Assembly (NCBI GenBank): GCA_050258035.1 | Contig: JBLMYA010000022.1 | Coordinates: 10,889 to 74,888, forward strand | Reading direction: 5' to 3' | DNA length: 64,000 nt | Source of the DNA: DATBLE01 sp050258035 | GTDB taxonomy: Bacteria > Actinomycetota > Thermoleophilia > Gaiellales > Gaiellaceae | Shown: in pieces, positions 38,742 through 45,782 of the stretch | Layout: each line of letters starts with the position of its first letter | How positions within the stretch are numbered: position 1 is the first letter of the stretch | Position numbers and translations under genes: made by a program | Notes under the pieces: generated by a model | What the model saw: the letters and a program-made list of their open reading frames with translations, nothing else | Told to the model about the DNA's origin: nothing | The model's database searches: none

Positions 38742-40442
38742 GTGGCCATGCCGCGGAACGCAGAGGTGATCGAGCAGATCGAGCTGCTCGCCGACATGCT
38801 CGAGCTCGAGGGGACGGAGCCGTTCCGGGTGCTCGCCTACAGACGGGCCGCGCAGCGGATCGGCGAGACGGGCGGCTCGATCGCGCAGCTCGCCCTCGAC
38901 GGAAAGGCGAAGGAGCTCCAGGGCATCGGGAAGACGATCGAGGAGAAGATCGTCCAGATCGTCGAGCAGGGCGAGATCGAGGCGCTCGCGAAGCGGAAGG
39001 AGCGGATCCCGCCGGACGTGGTCGCCTTCATGCGCCTGCCGGGCCTCGGCCCCAAGACCGCTCGGCGGATCTGGAAGGAGCTCGACGTGACCACGCTGGA
39101 GGGGTTGCGCGAGGCCGCCGAGCAGCAGCGGCTGCGGACGCTCACGGGTCTCGGGCCGAAGGTCGAGGAGAACGTCCTGAAGGCGCTCCGCGAGCGCTCG
39201 AAGCCGAAGGCACCGACTCGGCCCCTGCTCGGTCAGGGGCTGCCCGCAGTACTGGCTGCGGTCGAGGTGCTGCGCGCCCACCCGGCCGCAGAGCAGGTGT
39301 CGGAGGCAGGCAGCGTCCGCCGTCGCCGTGAGACGTTCCGGGACCTCGACATCATCGCCACCGCCGCCGACGCGGAGGCGCTGATCGATGCCTTTACCGG
39401 GTTGGGGTGGGTCGCGGACGTCGTCGCCAAGGGGGGGACGAAGGCCACCGTGATCTCGCACGACGGTCTCCGGTTCGACCTCAGGGTCGTGCCGCCGGAG
39501 TGCTACGGGAACCTGCTCCAGCACTTCACCGGCTCGAAGAACCACAACGTCGCGATGCGCGAGGAGGCGCAGCGGCGGGGCCTTTCGATCTCCGAGTACG
39601 GGATCACGGAGGTCGAGTCGGGAGAGGTGCACACGTTCCGAACCGAGGAGGAGCTGTACGAGTGGCTCGGCTACCAGTTCATCCCGCCGGAGCTGCGCGA
39701 GTCGGCGGGCGAGCTGGAGGCTGCACGGCGTGGGGAGCTGCCGGTCCTTGTCGGGGAAGATGACCTGCGGGGCGACCTGCACGCGCACACGACCTGGTCG
39801 GCGGACGGGAAGAACACGATGGAGGAGATGGCGCTCGCCGCCAGGGCGCGGGGCTACTCGTACCTCGCGATCACCGACCACTCGCACTATCTGCGCGACG
39901 GGCGCCTGGAGGCGCAGGCCGAGGAGCTGGCCGGGCTCGCGGCGCGGCTGAAGCCGTTCCGGCTGCTGCACGGGATCGAGGTGAACATCCGCGCGAACGG
40001 CATGCTGGACGTCCCCGACCAGACGCTCGCCGGGCTCGACTGGGTGGTGGCGTCCATCCACGCGGCGTTCTCCACCTCGCCCACGGAACGCTTGCTGGCA
40101 GCGATGGAGAACCCGAACGTCGACGTGATCGGTCACCTGACGGGTCGAAAGATCAACAAGCGCGGCCCGATGGACATCGATCTCGAGCGGGTGTTCGCGA
40201 AGGGGGTGGAGACCGGGACGGCGGTCGAGATCAACTCGCAGCCCGACCGGCTCGACCTGCGCGATGCCGACGCGCGGCTGGCCGGAGAGCGAGGGGTCGG
40301 GATCGTCGTCTCGACGGATGCGCACTCCGTCGGCGCGCTCGGCTACGCGACCCTCGGCATCGGACAGGCCCGGCGGGCGTGGCTGTCGAAGGACCAGATC
40401 GTCAACACGCGGCCGTGGTCGAAGGTGAAGGTCAAGAAGTGA
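38742..40442 (+). CDS. polX: DNA polymerase X family protein with PHP domain (PolX)
   Basis: The 566-aa bacterial PolX has N-terminal helix-hairpin-helix motifs (ELQGIGKTIEEKI, RLPGLGPKTARRIW, LTGLGPKVEENV). The polymerase-beta fold follows with a catalytic Asp pair in RETFRDLDIIATA. The PHP domain comes last (GDLHAHTTWSADG, AITDHSHYL, VVSTDAHSVGAL), with its metal ligands intact. PolX fills short gaps in base-excision repair, and PHP adds a 3'-5' exonuclease or AP-endonuclease activity. The finger metal-binding motif GSVRRRRETFRD is typical. The stop overlaps the decarboxylase GTG by 4 bp. Confidence 0.93.
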   Translation: MAMPRNAEVIEQIELLADMLELEGTEPFRVLAYRRAAQRIGETGGSIAQLALDGKAKELQGIGKTIEEKIVQIVEQGEIEALAKRKERIPPDVVAFMRLPGLGPKTARRIWKELDVTTLEGLREAAEQQRLRTLTGLGPKVEENVLKALRERSKPKAPTRPLLGQGLPAVLAAVEVLRAHPAAEQVSEAGSVRRRRETFRDLDIIATAADAEALIDAFTGLGWVADVVAKGGTKATVISHDGLRFDLRVVPPECYGNLLQHFTGSKNHNVAMREEAQRRGLSISEYGITEVESGEVHTFRTEEELYEWLGYQFIPPELRESAGELEAARRGELPVLVGEDDLRGDLHAHTTWSADGKNTMEEMALAARARGYSYLAITDHSHYLRDGRLEAQAEELAGLAARLKPFRLLHGIEVNIRANGMLDVPDQTLAGLDWVVASIHAAFSTSPTERLLAAMENPNVDVIGHLTGRKINKRGPMDIDLERVFAKGVETGTAVEINSQPDRLDLRDADARLAGERGVGIVVSTDAHSVGALGYATLGIGQARRAWLSKDQIVNTRPWSKVKVKK

Positions 40443-41734
40443 CCACGTTCCGGGAGGACGGCCACCGAGCGGTCGACTGGGCCGCCGACTACCTGGAGCG
40501 CGTCGCCGAGCTGCCGGTGCTCGCGCAGGTCCGGCCCGGTGAGATCCGCGCGCGGCTCCCTCGGTTGCCGCCCCAGGAGCCCGAGCCCTTCGAGGCGGTG
40601 CTCCGCGACCTCGACGAGATCCTGCTCCCCGGCGTCACCCACTGGCAGCACCCGCGCTTCTTCGCCTACTTCGCCACGACCGGCGCCGAGCCCGGGATCC
40701 TCGCCGAGCTGCTCGCCGCCACGTTGAACTCGGTCGGCTTCCTCTGGCGTACGGCGCCTGCCTCGACCGAGCTCGAGCTCCTGGTCTGCGACTGGGTCGC
40801 ACAGCTGATCGGGCTGCCGCCCGCCTGGCACGGGCACATCGAGGACACGGCCTCCACTTCCACGCTCGCCGCGCTGGTCGCGGCACGGCACACGACCGGC
40901 CGGAACGTGGTCGTCTGCTCCGAGCACGCCCACTCGGCCGCCGACAAGGCGGCGCGGATGCTGGGCATGGAGCTCCGCAAAGTCCCGTCCGACGATGCGT
41001 TCCGGATGCGGACCGGCGCTCTGGAGCTGAAGGACGTCGCCGCGGTGGTGGCGACGGTGGGCACGACCTCCACGACGTCGGTCGACCCGCTGCCGGCGAT
41101 CGCCGAGCGCTGCGCAGCGGCAGGCGCGTGGCTCCACGTCGACGCCGCGTACGCCGGTTCCGCGATGGTGTGTCCCGAGCTGCGCTGGGCGTTCGAGGGG
41201 ATCGAACGCGCCGACTCGCTGGTCGTCAACGCGCACAAGTGGATGTTCACGCCGATGGACTGCTCCCTCTTCTGGACGAGCCGACCGACCGAGCTCCGCG
41301 ACGCGTTCTCGCTCGTCCCCGAGTTCCTGCGGACGAGCGACGAGGGCGTGCTCAACCTGAGCGAGTACGGACCGGCCCTCGGGCGGCGTTTTCGCTCGCT
41401 CAAGCTCTGGGCGGTCCTCCGCTGCTACGGCGCCGAGGGTCTGAGGCACCGCATTCGCGAGGCAATCCGTCTGGCCGAGCTGTTCGAGGACTGGGTGCGG
41501 GAAGAGCCGGGGTGGGAGCTGTGTGCGCCGCGGCCGTTCTCTGTCGTCTGCTTCCGGAGGGAGGGGAGGGACGAGGAGAACGAGGCGATCCTCGAGCGGG
41601 TGAACGCGAGCGGCGAGATCTTCATCTCGCACACGAAGCTGAACGACCGCTATGTCCTCCGGCTTGCGATCGGAAGCGACCGCACCACCGAGGACGACGT
41701 CGGCCGTGCCTGGGACGTCCTCCGCGCTACGTGA
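40439..41734 (+). CDS. PLP-dependent group II (aromatic L-amino acid) decarboxylase
   Basis: This 431-aa enzyme has the AADC signature order: THWQHPRFFAYFATTGAEPG at the substrate entry, NSVGFLWRTAPASTELE, and the PLP-contacting ATVGTTSTTSVDPL and LHVDAAYAGSAMVCPELR. The Schiff-base Lys is in VVNAHKWMFTPMDCS. It decarboxylates an aromatic amino acid to an amine; Trp, Tyr, Phe or Dopa cannot be distinguished by eye. The GTG is nested in the polX stop, and the last 8 bp overlap the convergent antiporter gene. Confidence 0.9.
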   Translation: MTTFREDGHRAVDWAADYLERVAELPVLAQVRPGEIRARLPRLPPQEPEPFEAVLRDLDEILLPGVTHWQHPRFFAYFATTGAEPGILAELLAATLNSVGFLWRTAPASTELELLVCDWVAQLIGLPPAWHGHIEDTASTSTLAALVAARHTTGRNVVVCSEHAHSAADKAARMLGMELRKVPSDDAFRMRTGALELKDVAAVVATVGTTSTTSVDPLPAIAERCAAAGAWLHVDAAYAGSAMVCPELRWAFEGIERADSLVVNAHKWMFTPMDCSLFWTSRPTELRDAFSLVPEFLRTSDEGVLNLSEYGPALGRRFRSLKLWAVLRCYGAEGLRHRIREAIRLAELFEDWVREEPGWELCAPRPFSVVCFRREGRDEENEAILERVNASGEIFISHTKLNDRYVLRLAIGSDRTTEDDVGRAWDVLRAT

Positions 41735-42779
41735 CCTTGGGCAAGAACGCGATCACCGCCGCATAGATCACGACCAGCGCGATCGAGTCGATCCCGACCC
41801 GCATGAAGCAGCGCTCGGGGCGCGCGACCACCGCGGCGCCGACGATGCCCGTCATCAGCAGCCCGGCTGCGCCGAGCCACACGTCCGAATGCCTCTCGGC
41901 CACGATCACCGGCGTGCCGGCGAGGACGTCGGCGAGCAGGAAGAGCGTCAGCTGGAACGAGTTGCCGCCCAGGATGTCGCCCATCGCGAGCTGGTGGTCG
42001 CCCAGGCGCACCGCCGCGATCCCGCTCGAGATCTCCGGCAGTGCCGTCGCCGCCGCGAGGACTGTGGCCCCGAAGATCGCTCCCTGGAGGCCCATCCGCC
42101 CGGCGAGCTCGTTGCCCGACGACTGCAGTGTCACCCCGGCGCCGAGCGTGATGCCGGCGGCGGCCAGGAAGACGACGACGACGAACCACGTCGGCCGGTT
42201 CGCGAACGGGCGGCGCTCGGCCGGGTGATCCTCTCGGACATGGCGGCGGCCGGGTCGGGCGCCCGGCATGTCGATCTTCCAGTCGGTGCGCATCCGCACG
42301 CGGTTGACGACCCAGACGCCGCCGATCCAGAGGAGGACGACCGCGATCGACGTCGGGCTGACGTCGCCGACGCTGGTCTGGGCGGGCAGGGCGCCGCCGC
42401 CGAGGACGGTCGCCAGGCAGACGACGACGATGAACGCCTCGAGCACGGGCGTCAGCGATCCGACGAGGTAGCTCAGCGGCCGGTCCGGCCCCGCCGCGGC
42501 GTCGAGTGCCACGAGGACGAGCGTCTGGATCGCGATCCCGCCGATCAGGTTTCCCACCGCGAGATCGAGGTGGCCGGCGAGCGAGGCCGAGGCGACGATG
42601 GCGATCTCCGGGAGCGTTCCCGCGATCGCGAGCAGGATCAGGCCGCCGAGCGCCTCCCCGAGCCCGAACCGTCGATCGAGGGAGTCGGTGCTCTTGGAGA
42701 GGGAGATGCCTGCGATCCAGGTCGCCGCCGAGCCTGCCACGAACACGACCACGAGCAGCGGCGTGGACAGGCTCGTCAC
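41727..42779 (-). CDS. Sodium/calcium exchanger-family antiporter
   Basis: This 350-aa membrane protein has about ten helices in two repeats. Each carries an alpha-repeat ion site: LLAIAGTLPEIAIVASASLAG with AVGNLIGGIAIQ in the first, and VLAAATALPEISSGIAAVRLG with AMGDILGGNSFQLTLF in the second. The G-x-x-x-PE and GN/GD-x-x-GG residues are those that bind the cations in CaCA antiporters. A hydrophilic loop rich in Arg/His separates the repeats. GTG 42779 is supported by TACGCT six bases upstream on the minus strand. Confidence 0.85.
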   Translation of the reverse strand: MTSLSTPLLVVVFVAGSAATWIAGISLSKSTDSLDRRFGLGEALGGLILLAIAGTLPEIAIVASASLAGHLDLAVGNLIGGIAIQTLVLVALDAAAGPDRPLSYLVGSLTPVLEAFIVVVCLATVLGGGALPAQTSVGDVSPTSIAVVLLWIGGVWVVNRVRMRTDWKIDMPGARPGRRHVREDHPAERRPFANRPTWFVVVVFLAAAGITLGAGVTLQSSGNELAGRMGLQGAIFGATVLAAATALPEISSGIAAVRLGDHQLAMGDILGGNSFQLTLFLLADVLAGTPVIVAERHSDVWLGAAGLLMTGIVGAAVVARPERCFMRVGIDSIALVVIYAAVIAFLPKVT

Positions 42780-42784
42780 GCGAG

Positions 42785-42791
42785 TAGCGTA
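42785..42791. promoter_or_regulatory. Overlapping divergent -10 boxes (TAGCGTA)
   Basis: On the plus strand TAGCGT (42785-42790) ends eight bases before the GNAT ATG at 42799. On the minus strand TACGCT (42791-42786) ends six bases before the antiporter GTG at 42779. The same seven bases would serve two leaderless divergent genes separated by only 19 bp. Confidence 0.45.
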
Positions 42792-42798
42792 CGGCGGG

Positions 42799-43331
42799 AT
42801 GGTGCCCACCGAGGTGACGACCGGGCGGTTGCTGCTCCGCCGTTGGCACGACGAGGACGTGGAGCCGCTACACGAGATCTACGAGCAGCCGGAGTACCTG
42901 GAGACGATGCCGGCGCTCACTCTGACGAGACCCGGGCCCAGGTGAGCAGGCTGATGCTCGCCTGGGAGACGGACGGCTACTCCCAGTGGGCCGCGTGCGA
43001 CCTCGGGACGGGCCGGCTGATCGGGCGGATCGGACTGCTCTGCCACCACGACTGGCCGCTCTCCCCCGACCGGCCGGTCCCCGAGGTCGGCTGGGTGTTG
43101 CACCGTGATTTCTGGCGCCGTGGCCTTGCGACGGAGGGCGGCCGGGCGGGGGTCGACGTGTGGCGCGAGCACCTCTCGGCCGAGCCGCGCCTCTACTCCT
43201 TCACGACGCCCGACAACGTCAGGTCACGTGCGGTGATGGCGCGGCTCGGCTTCGTGCTCGGCGGCGAGGGCGTGCGCTGGCACGGGTACGACATGGTCTG
43301 GTACGCGCGCGACCGCTCAAATCCCAAGTAA
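42799..43331 (+). pseudogene. Frameshifted GNAT acetyltransferase (ribosomal-protein-type)
   Basis: ATG 42799 opens a frame giving TGRLLLRRWHDEDVEPLHEI and YEQPEYLETMPA, then a premature stop at 42945. The rest of the protein continues in the -1 frame from about 42915 (DETRAQVSRLMLAWETDGY, LIGRIGL, the acetyl-CoA loop DFWRRGLATEGGRAG, and SRAVMARLGF) to a stop at 43329-43331. The two parts join into one RimJ/RimL-like GNAT of about 177 aa, so a single indel between about 42907 and 42930 separates them. Genuine decay, programmed frameshift and sequencing error remain possible. The stop codon lies inside the palindrome at 43328-43342. Confidence 0.8.
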
Positions 43332-43345
43332 CAGTCTGTTACCTG
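43324..43345 (+). repeat. Left inverted palindrome (core GTAACAGTCTGTTAC)
   Basis: The core spans 43328-43342, with seven perfectly paired bases around T43335, extended by CA...TG at 43325-43326 and 43344-43345. It supplies the stop codon of the GNAT frame (TAA 43329-43331) and, on the other strand, of the 95-aa gene (TAA, 43341-43339). Confidence 0.85.
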
Positions 43346-43626
43346 CTCGCCAGTGGCGTCCCGGCGAGGTAGTCGAGAAGTGCCTCCGGTGGCCTCGACC
43401 GGAAAGCGATCTCGAGCAAGATCTTCCCGATCGTCGGGTCGAGGCGGCCACGGCGATGCCGCTTCACGAGGTGGCGCACCTGCTCGTAGCTCGGTCGCGA
43501 CAGACCGAGATCCTCTGCAAGTGCGCCGATTCTCCGGTTCGTCTCGGCCATCGGCCTCCCCGGATCGTCGACCAGAGCAATTGCCGCGACGAGCCGGACA
43601 TCGATGCGAGGTGCTGCAGCGGGCAC
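43339..43626 (-). CDS. Small putative helix-turn-helix protein inside the palindrome-bounded element
   Basis: The 95-aa frame starts at GTG 43626 (PAAAPRIDVRLVAAIALVDD...). It contains NRRIGALAEDLGLSRPSYEQ followed by VRHLVKRHRRGR. The helix, short turn and second helix ending in a basic patch look like a DNA-binding helix-turn-helix, although no named family was recognised. The C-terminal part (KILLEIAFRSRPPEALLDYL) is helical. Upstream, GTGACAG (43628-43634) and CTGTGAC (43648-43654) resemble the arms of the flanking palindromes with one change each, hinting that the protein binds its own borders and promoter. Coding status is uncertain. Confidence 0.5.
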   Translation of the reverse strand: MPAAAPRIDVRLVAAIALVDDPGRPMAETNRRIGALAEDLGLSRPSYEQVRHLVKRHRRGRLDPTIGKILLEIAFRSRPPEALLDYLAGTPLASR

Positions 43627-43658
43627 GGTGACAGCGTGAATCGGATCCTGTGACGCCC

Positions 43659-43672
43659 GGGTGCCGGCACCC
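43659..43672. repeat. Perfect 14-bp palindrome GGGTGCCGGCACCC
   Basis: Seven bases pair with no loop. It lies 33 bp upstream of the small gene start and resembles GGTACCTGGCACC at 62549-62561, suggesting a short dispersed repeat family in this genome. Confidence 0.6.
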
Positions 43673-43693
43673 TCACGACTCTCACAGCCTCGC

Positions 43694-43715
43694 CAGGTAA
43701 CAGTCTGTTACTTGG
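43694..43715 (-). repeat. Right inverted palindrome (core GTAACAGTCTGTTAC)
   Basis: The core spans 43697-43711 around T43704. With CGCCA and TGGCG outside it, this copy is a 27-bp palindrome (43691-43717) with a single mismatched pair. It contains the TAA stop of the Nudix gene (43710-43708). Confidence 0.85.
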
Positions 43716-44289
43716 CGCTGTCGGCCGCGCCGGAGGGCGCGGCGATTGCTGCCAGGGCTGCGTCGTGCAGCGCCACGCGGTAGCGCCAGAACGCCCGGCC
43801 GGTGGCGAGCAGCCGCTCGCGCAACGGGCCGGCGAGCTCGTCGAGCGTCCCCCAGCGCGCCTCGGCGATCTCGTCGAGGTCGCGCGGCGCGATCTCCTCG
43901 TCGGCCGTGGTCGCGAGGAGGACGTGCGTCCGCCAGTCGAGCAACCGTCCGCCGGACGCGAATCGCGCCCGCGCCTCGACGAGGTACCGCTGGAGCTCGA
44001 CCTGCAGGCCGGTCTCTTCCTGCGCCTCGCGCCGCACCGCCTGGATGAAGTCTTCGCCCTCCTTCACGCCGCCGCCCGGCGGCCGCCAGACGTCCGGCGG
44101 GAACGGGTGCTTCCGGATCAGCGCCAGCCGGTCGCGGTTGAGAATGAAGAGCGTGACGTCGTGGGTGCGAAGCGGGTCATACGTGGCGATCCCGTACTCC
44201 CGTTCGGAGATCTCGCCCTCCCATTCAAGGATCCTCGGCTCGCCGTACCGCGCCCGAATCGGAGCCAGCACCTCGTCGGTCAGGTGCAT
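43708..44289 (-). CDS. Nudix hydrolase
   Basis: This 193-aa protein has a complete Nudix box: GGGVKEGEDFIQAVRREA followed by QEETGLQVEL, matching G-x5-E-x7-REUxEExGU. Before it is LFILNRDRLALIRKHPFPPD, with WRPPG leading into the box. It should hydrolyse a nucleoside diphosphate-linked substrate that is not identifiable here. The ATG shares a base with the stop of the trehalose-phosphatase-like gene (TGATG), so the two are coupled. The final residues AK-stop are encoded in the right palindrome, so the natural C-terminus may have been altered if that palindrome was inserted. Confidence 0.9.
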   Translation of the reverse strand: MHLTDEVLAPIRARYGEPRILEWEGEISEREYGIATYDPLRTHDVTLFILNRDRLALIRKHPFPPDVWRPPGGGVKEGEDFIQAVRREAQEETGLQVELQRYLVEARARFASGGRLLDWRTHVLLATTADEEIAPRDLDEIAEARWGTLDELAGPLRERLLATGRAFWRYRVALHDAALAAIAAPSGAADSAK

Positions 44290-45002
44290 CAGAGGCGCCT
44301 CAACAGCTCGACCAGCTCGGAGGTGCCGCCGACGATCACGTCTGCGGCCTGCCCGAGCGCGCTCGGACCCTCGTCCGACACGACCGCGACCCGCACGGCG
44401 AGGTCGAGGCCGTCGAGTCCCCGGAACGCCTCGAGGTCGGTGGCGTCGTCGCCTGCATACAGGGCGCGACGGAGCCCGCGACCGGAGAGGAGCGTGCGGA
44501 TCGCGGTCCCCTTGTTGGCGGCCACCGGCGGCAGCACCTCGAGCACCTTCCGTCCCCAGCGCGGGCGGAGGCCGAGCTCGACTGCTCGCCGCTCGACCTT
44601 CCGGAGCGACGCAACGGCGGCCGACTGGTCCGGTGCGGTTCGGTAGTGGAACGCGGCCGAGTACTCCTTGCGCTCGGGCCGCCAGCCGCTCTCCTCCACC
44701 AGGAGGTCGAGTTCGTCGGCCCACTCGACGGCGCGCCGGTCGAGGCCCATCCCGTGCTCCCCGACGTAGATGATCCCGTCGACGCCGACGACGCGCCGCG
44801 CGTCCCCCTCGGTGCGCCCGCTGATGCACGCGACGAGCGCGTAGCGTCCTGCGAGGCCGCGCAGGAGCTCCCGCGTCGCCTCGGGAACGGTGGCGTCCTC
44901 CGGCCGTTCGACGATCGGCGCCACCGTGCCGTCGACGTCGAGGAGCACGCCGGCTGCGTCCGGCCGCTCGCCCAGGCGAGCGATCAGCTTCGCCGTTTCC
45001 AC
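44289..45002 (-). CDS. otsB: Trehalose-6-phosphate phosphatase-like HAD enzyme
   Basis: This 237-aa HAD phosphatase has motif I LLDVDGTVAPIVERPEDA, motif II ACISGRTEGDARRVVG, EHGMGLD near the cap, the Lys in PVAANKGTAIRTLL, and motif IV YAGDDATDLEAFRGL. This set and the C2B-type cap are those of OtsB. Trehalose would be formed from trehalose-6-phosphate, but otsA is not in the window. GTG 45002 is preferred because TATTCT ends eight bases upstream on the minus strand and the first helix begins there. Confidence 0.85.
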   Translation of the reverse strand: METAKLIARLGERPDAAGVLLDVDGTVAPIVERPEDATVPEATRELLRGLAGRYALVACISGRTEGDARRVVGVDGIIYVGEHGMGLDRRAVEWADELDLLVEESGWRPERKEYSAAFHYRTAPDQSAAVASLRKVERRAVELGLRPRWGRKVLEVLPPVAANKGTAIRTLLSGRGLRRALYAGDDATDLEAFRGLDGLDLAVRVAVVSDEGPSALGQAADVIVGGTSELVELLRRL

Positions 45003-45010
45003 TCTGGTGG

Positions 45011-45016
45011 AGAATA
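45011..45016 (-). promoter_or_regulatory. Candidate leaderless -10 (TATTCT) for the otsB-Nudix operon
   Basis: On the minus strand TATTCT ends eight bases before GTG 45002. The opposite strand reads GAGAAT eight bases before the divergent GTG at 45024, so the two starts may share this 21-bp gap. Confidence 0.4.
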
Positions 45017-45023
45017 GGCAAGC

Positions 45024-45368
45024 GTGATCCAGCTGGTCATGATCGGGATTGCCGCCGGCTTCTTCAGCGCGCTGTTCGGCGTCGGCGGGGGGATCCTCGT
45101 CGTCCCGCTGCTGCTCCTGTCCGAACGCTGGCAGGAACGCCCTGCGATGGCGACGTCGCTCGCCGCGATCGGGATCATCGCGCTCGCCGGCACCATCTCC
45201 TACGCGATCCACGGCCACCTCGAGCCCGGCGCGGCAATGCTGGTCGGACTGCCTGCGGCCGCCGGCGCCATCGTGGGCACCACCCTCCAGCAGCGCATCG
45301 CCGGCCGCACGCTTTCGCTGCTCTTCGCGCTGCTCCTGACGGGGATCGGCATCAAGCTCCTGATCTGA
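45024..45368 (+). CDS. Half-size TauE/SafE (TSUP) permease, first gene
   Basis: This 114-aa membrane protein has about four helices and the TSUP motif FFSALFGVGGGILVVPLLLL at its N-terminus. Usual TauE/SafE proteins are about 250 aa with two such repeats; this one is a single repeat, and the second repeat is the next gene. TSUP proteins export sulfite or organosulfonates or import sulfate/thiosulfate; the substrate here is unknown. Its TGA shares a base with the next ATG (TGATG). Confidence 0.85.
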   Translation: MIQLVMIGIAAGFFSALFGVGGGILVVPLLLLSERWQERPAMATSLAAIGIIALAGTISYAIHGHLEPGAAMLVGLPAAAGAIVGTTLQQRIAGRTLSLLFALLLTGIGIKLLI

Positions 45369-45739
45369 TGCAGGACGTCTTTCTCGCCGTCGCTCTCGGC
45401 GTCGCCGCGGGCATCCTCGCCGGGCTATTCGGCGTCGGCGGCGGCATCCTGTTCGTGCCGACGCTAACGCTCGGGCTCGGACTGACGCAGCTGCACGCGG
45501 AGGCGAGCTCGCTGCTCGCGATCATCCCCACCGTCGCGGCGGGGACGTGGCGGCAGCAGCGATACGGCAACGTCCGCTGGCGTCCGGCAGTCGTGATCGG
45601 GCTCGCCGCCGTCGTCGGCGTCGAAGGCGGCGTGATCGTCGCCGAGCACATGCCGGAACACGCGCTCCAGCGACTGTTCGGTGCCCTGATGATCCTCGTC
45701 GCCGTTCAGGTGGCATGGCGCGCCCGGAGCCGGACATAA
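45368..45739 (+). CDS. Half-size TauE/SafE (TSUP) permease, second gene
   Basis: This 123-aa partner of the preceding gene has the repeat motif ILAGLFGVGGGILFVPTLTL, then LTQLHAEASSLLAIIPTVAAG and three further helices, ending in RAR. Together the two genes cover one normal TSUP transporter, so they are expected to act as a heterodimer. One-base overlap supports coupled synthesis. No frameshift is needed to explain the split, because both parts have their own start and sound ends. Confidence 0.85.
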   Translation: MQDVFLAVALGVAAGILAGLFGVGGGILFVPTLTLGLGLTQLHAEASSLLAIIPTVAAGTWRQQRYGNVRWRPAVVIGLAAVVGVEGGVIVAEHMPEHALQRLFGALMILVAVQVAWRARSRT

Positions 45740-45768
45740 GCGTAACGGGCGCGTCCCGCCGGATTGCC

Positions 45769-45774
45769 CATAAT
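45769..45774 (+). promoter_or_regulatory. Candidate -10 (CATAAT) for the M23 peptidase gene
   Basis: CATAAT (5/6 to TATAAT) ends eight bases before GTG 45783. The transcript would be leaderless or nearly so, and no Shine-Dalgarno is evident. Confidence 0.45.
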
Positions 45775-45782
45775 GAGGTCGC

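Larger units (their letters stand above)
43324..43715. mobile_element. 392-bp palindrome-bounded element carrying one small gene (putative)
   Basis: Two near-identical 22-bp sites, 43324-43345 and 43694-43715, are inverted copies of each other, differing only at the central base. Each has the perfect palindromic core GTAACAG-T-CTGTTAC. They enclose a 95-aa gene on the minus strand, its upstream region with degenerate half-sites, and a GC palindrome at 43659. Both flanking genes end with their TAA in the outer edge of a site (reading CC-AAG-TAA-CAG). No target-site duplication is obvious, and no transposase is present. It could be a non-autonomous mobile unit, a regulatory cassette, or paired terminators. 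Confidence 0.45.

Noticed and set aside
42907..42930. Programmed -1 frameshift in the GNAT gene
   Set aside because: No X-XXY-YYZ slippery heptamer or strong downstream stem was seen, so a plain indel is the simpler account.
45740..45768. Possible -35 for the M23 gene
   Set aside because: No TTGACA-like hexamer at 16-19 bp from CATAAT; only the -10 was kept.
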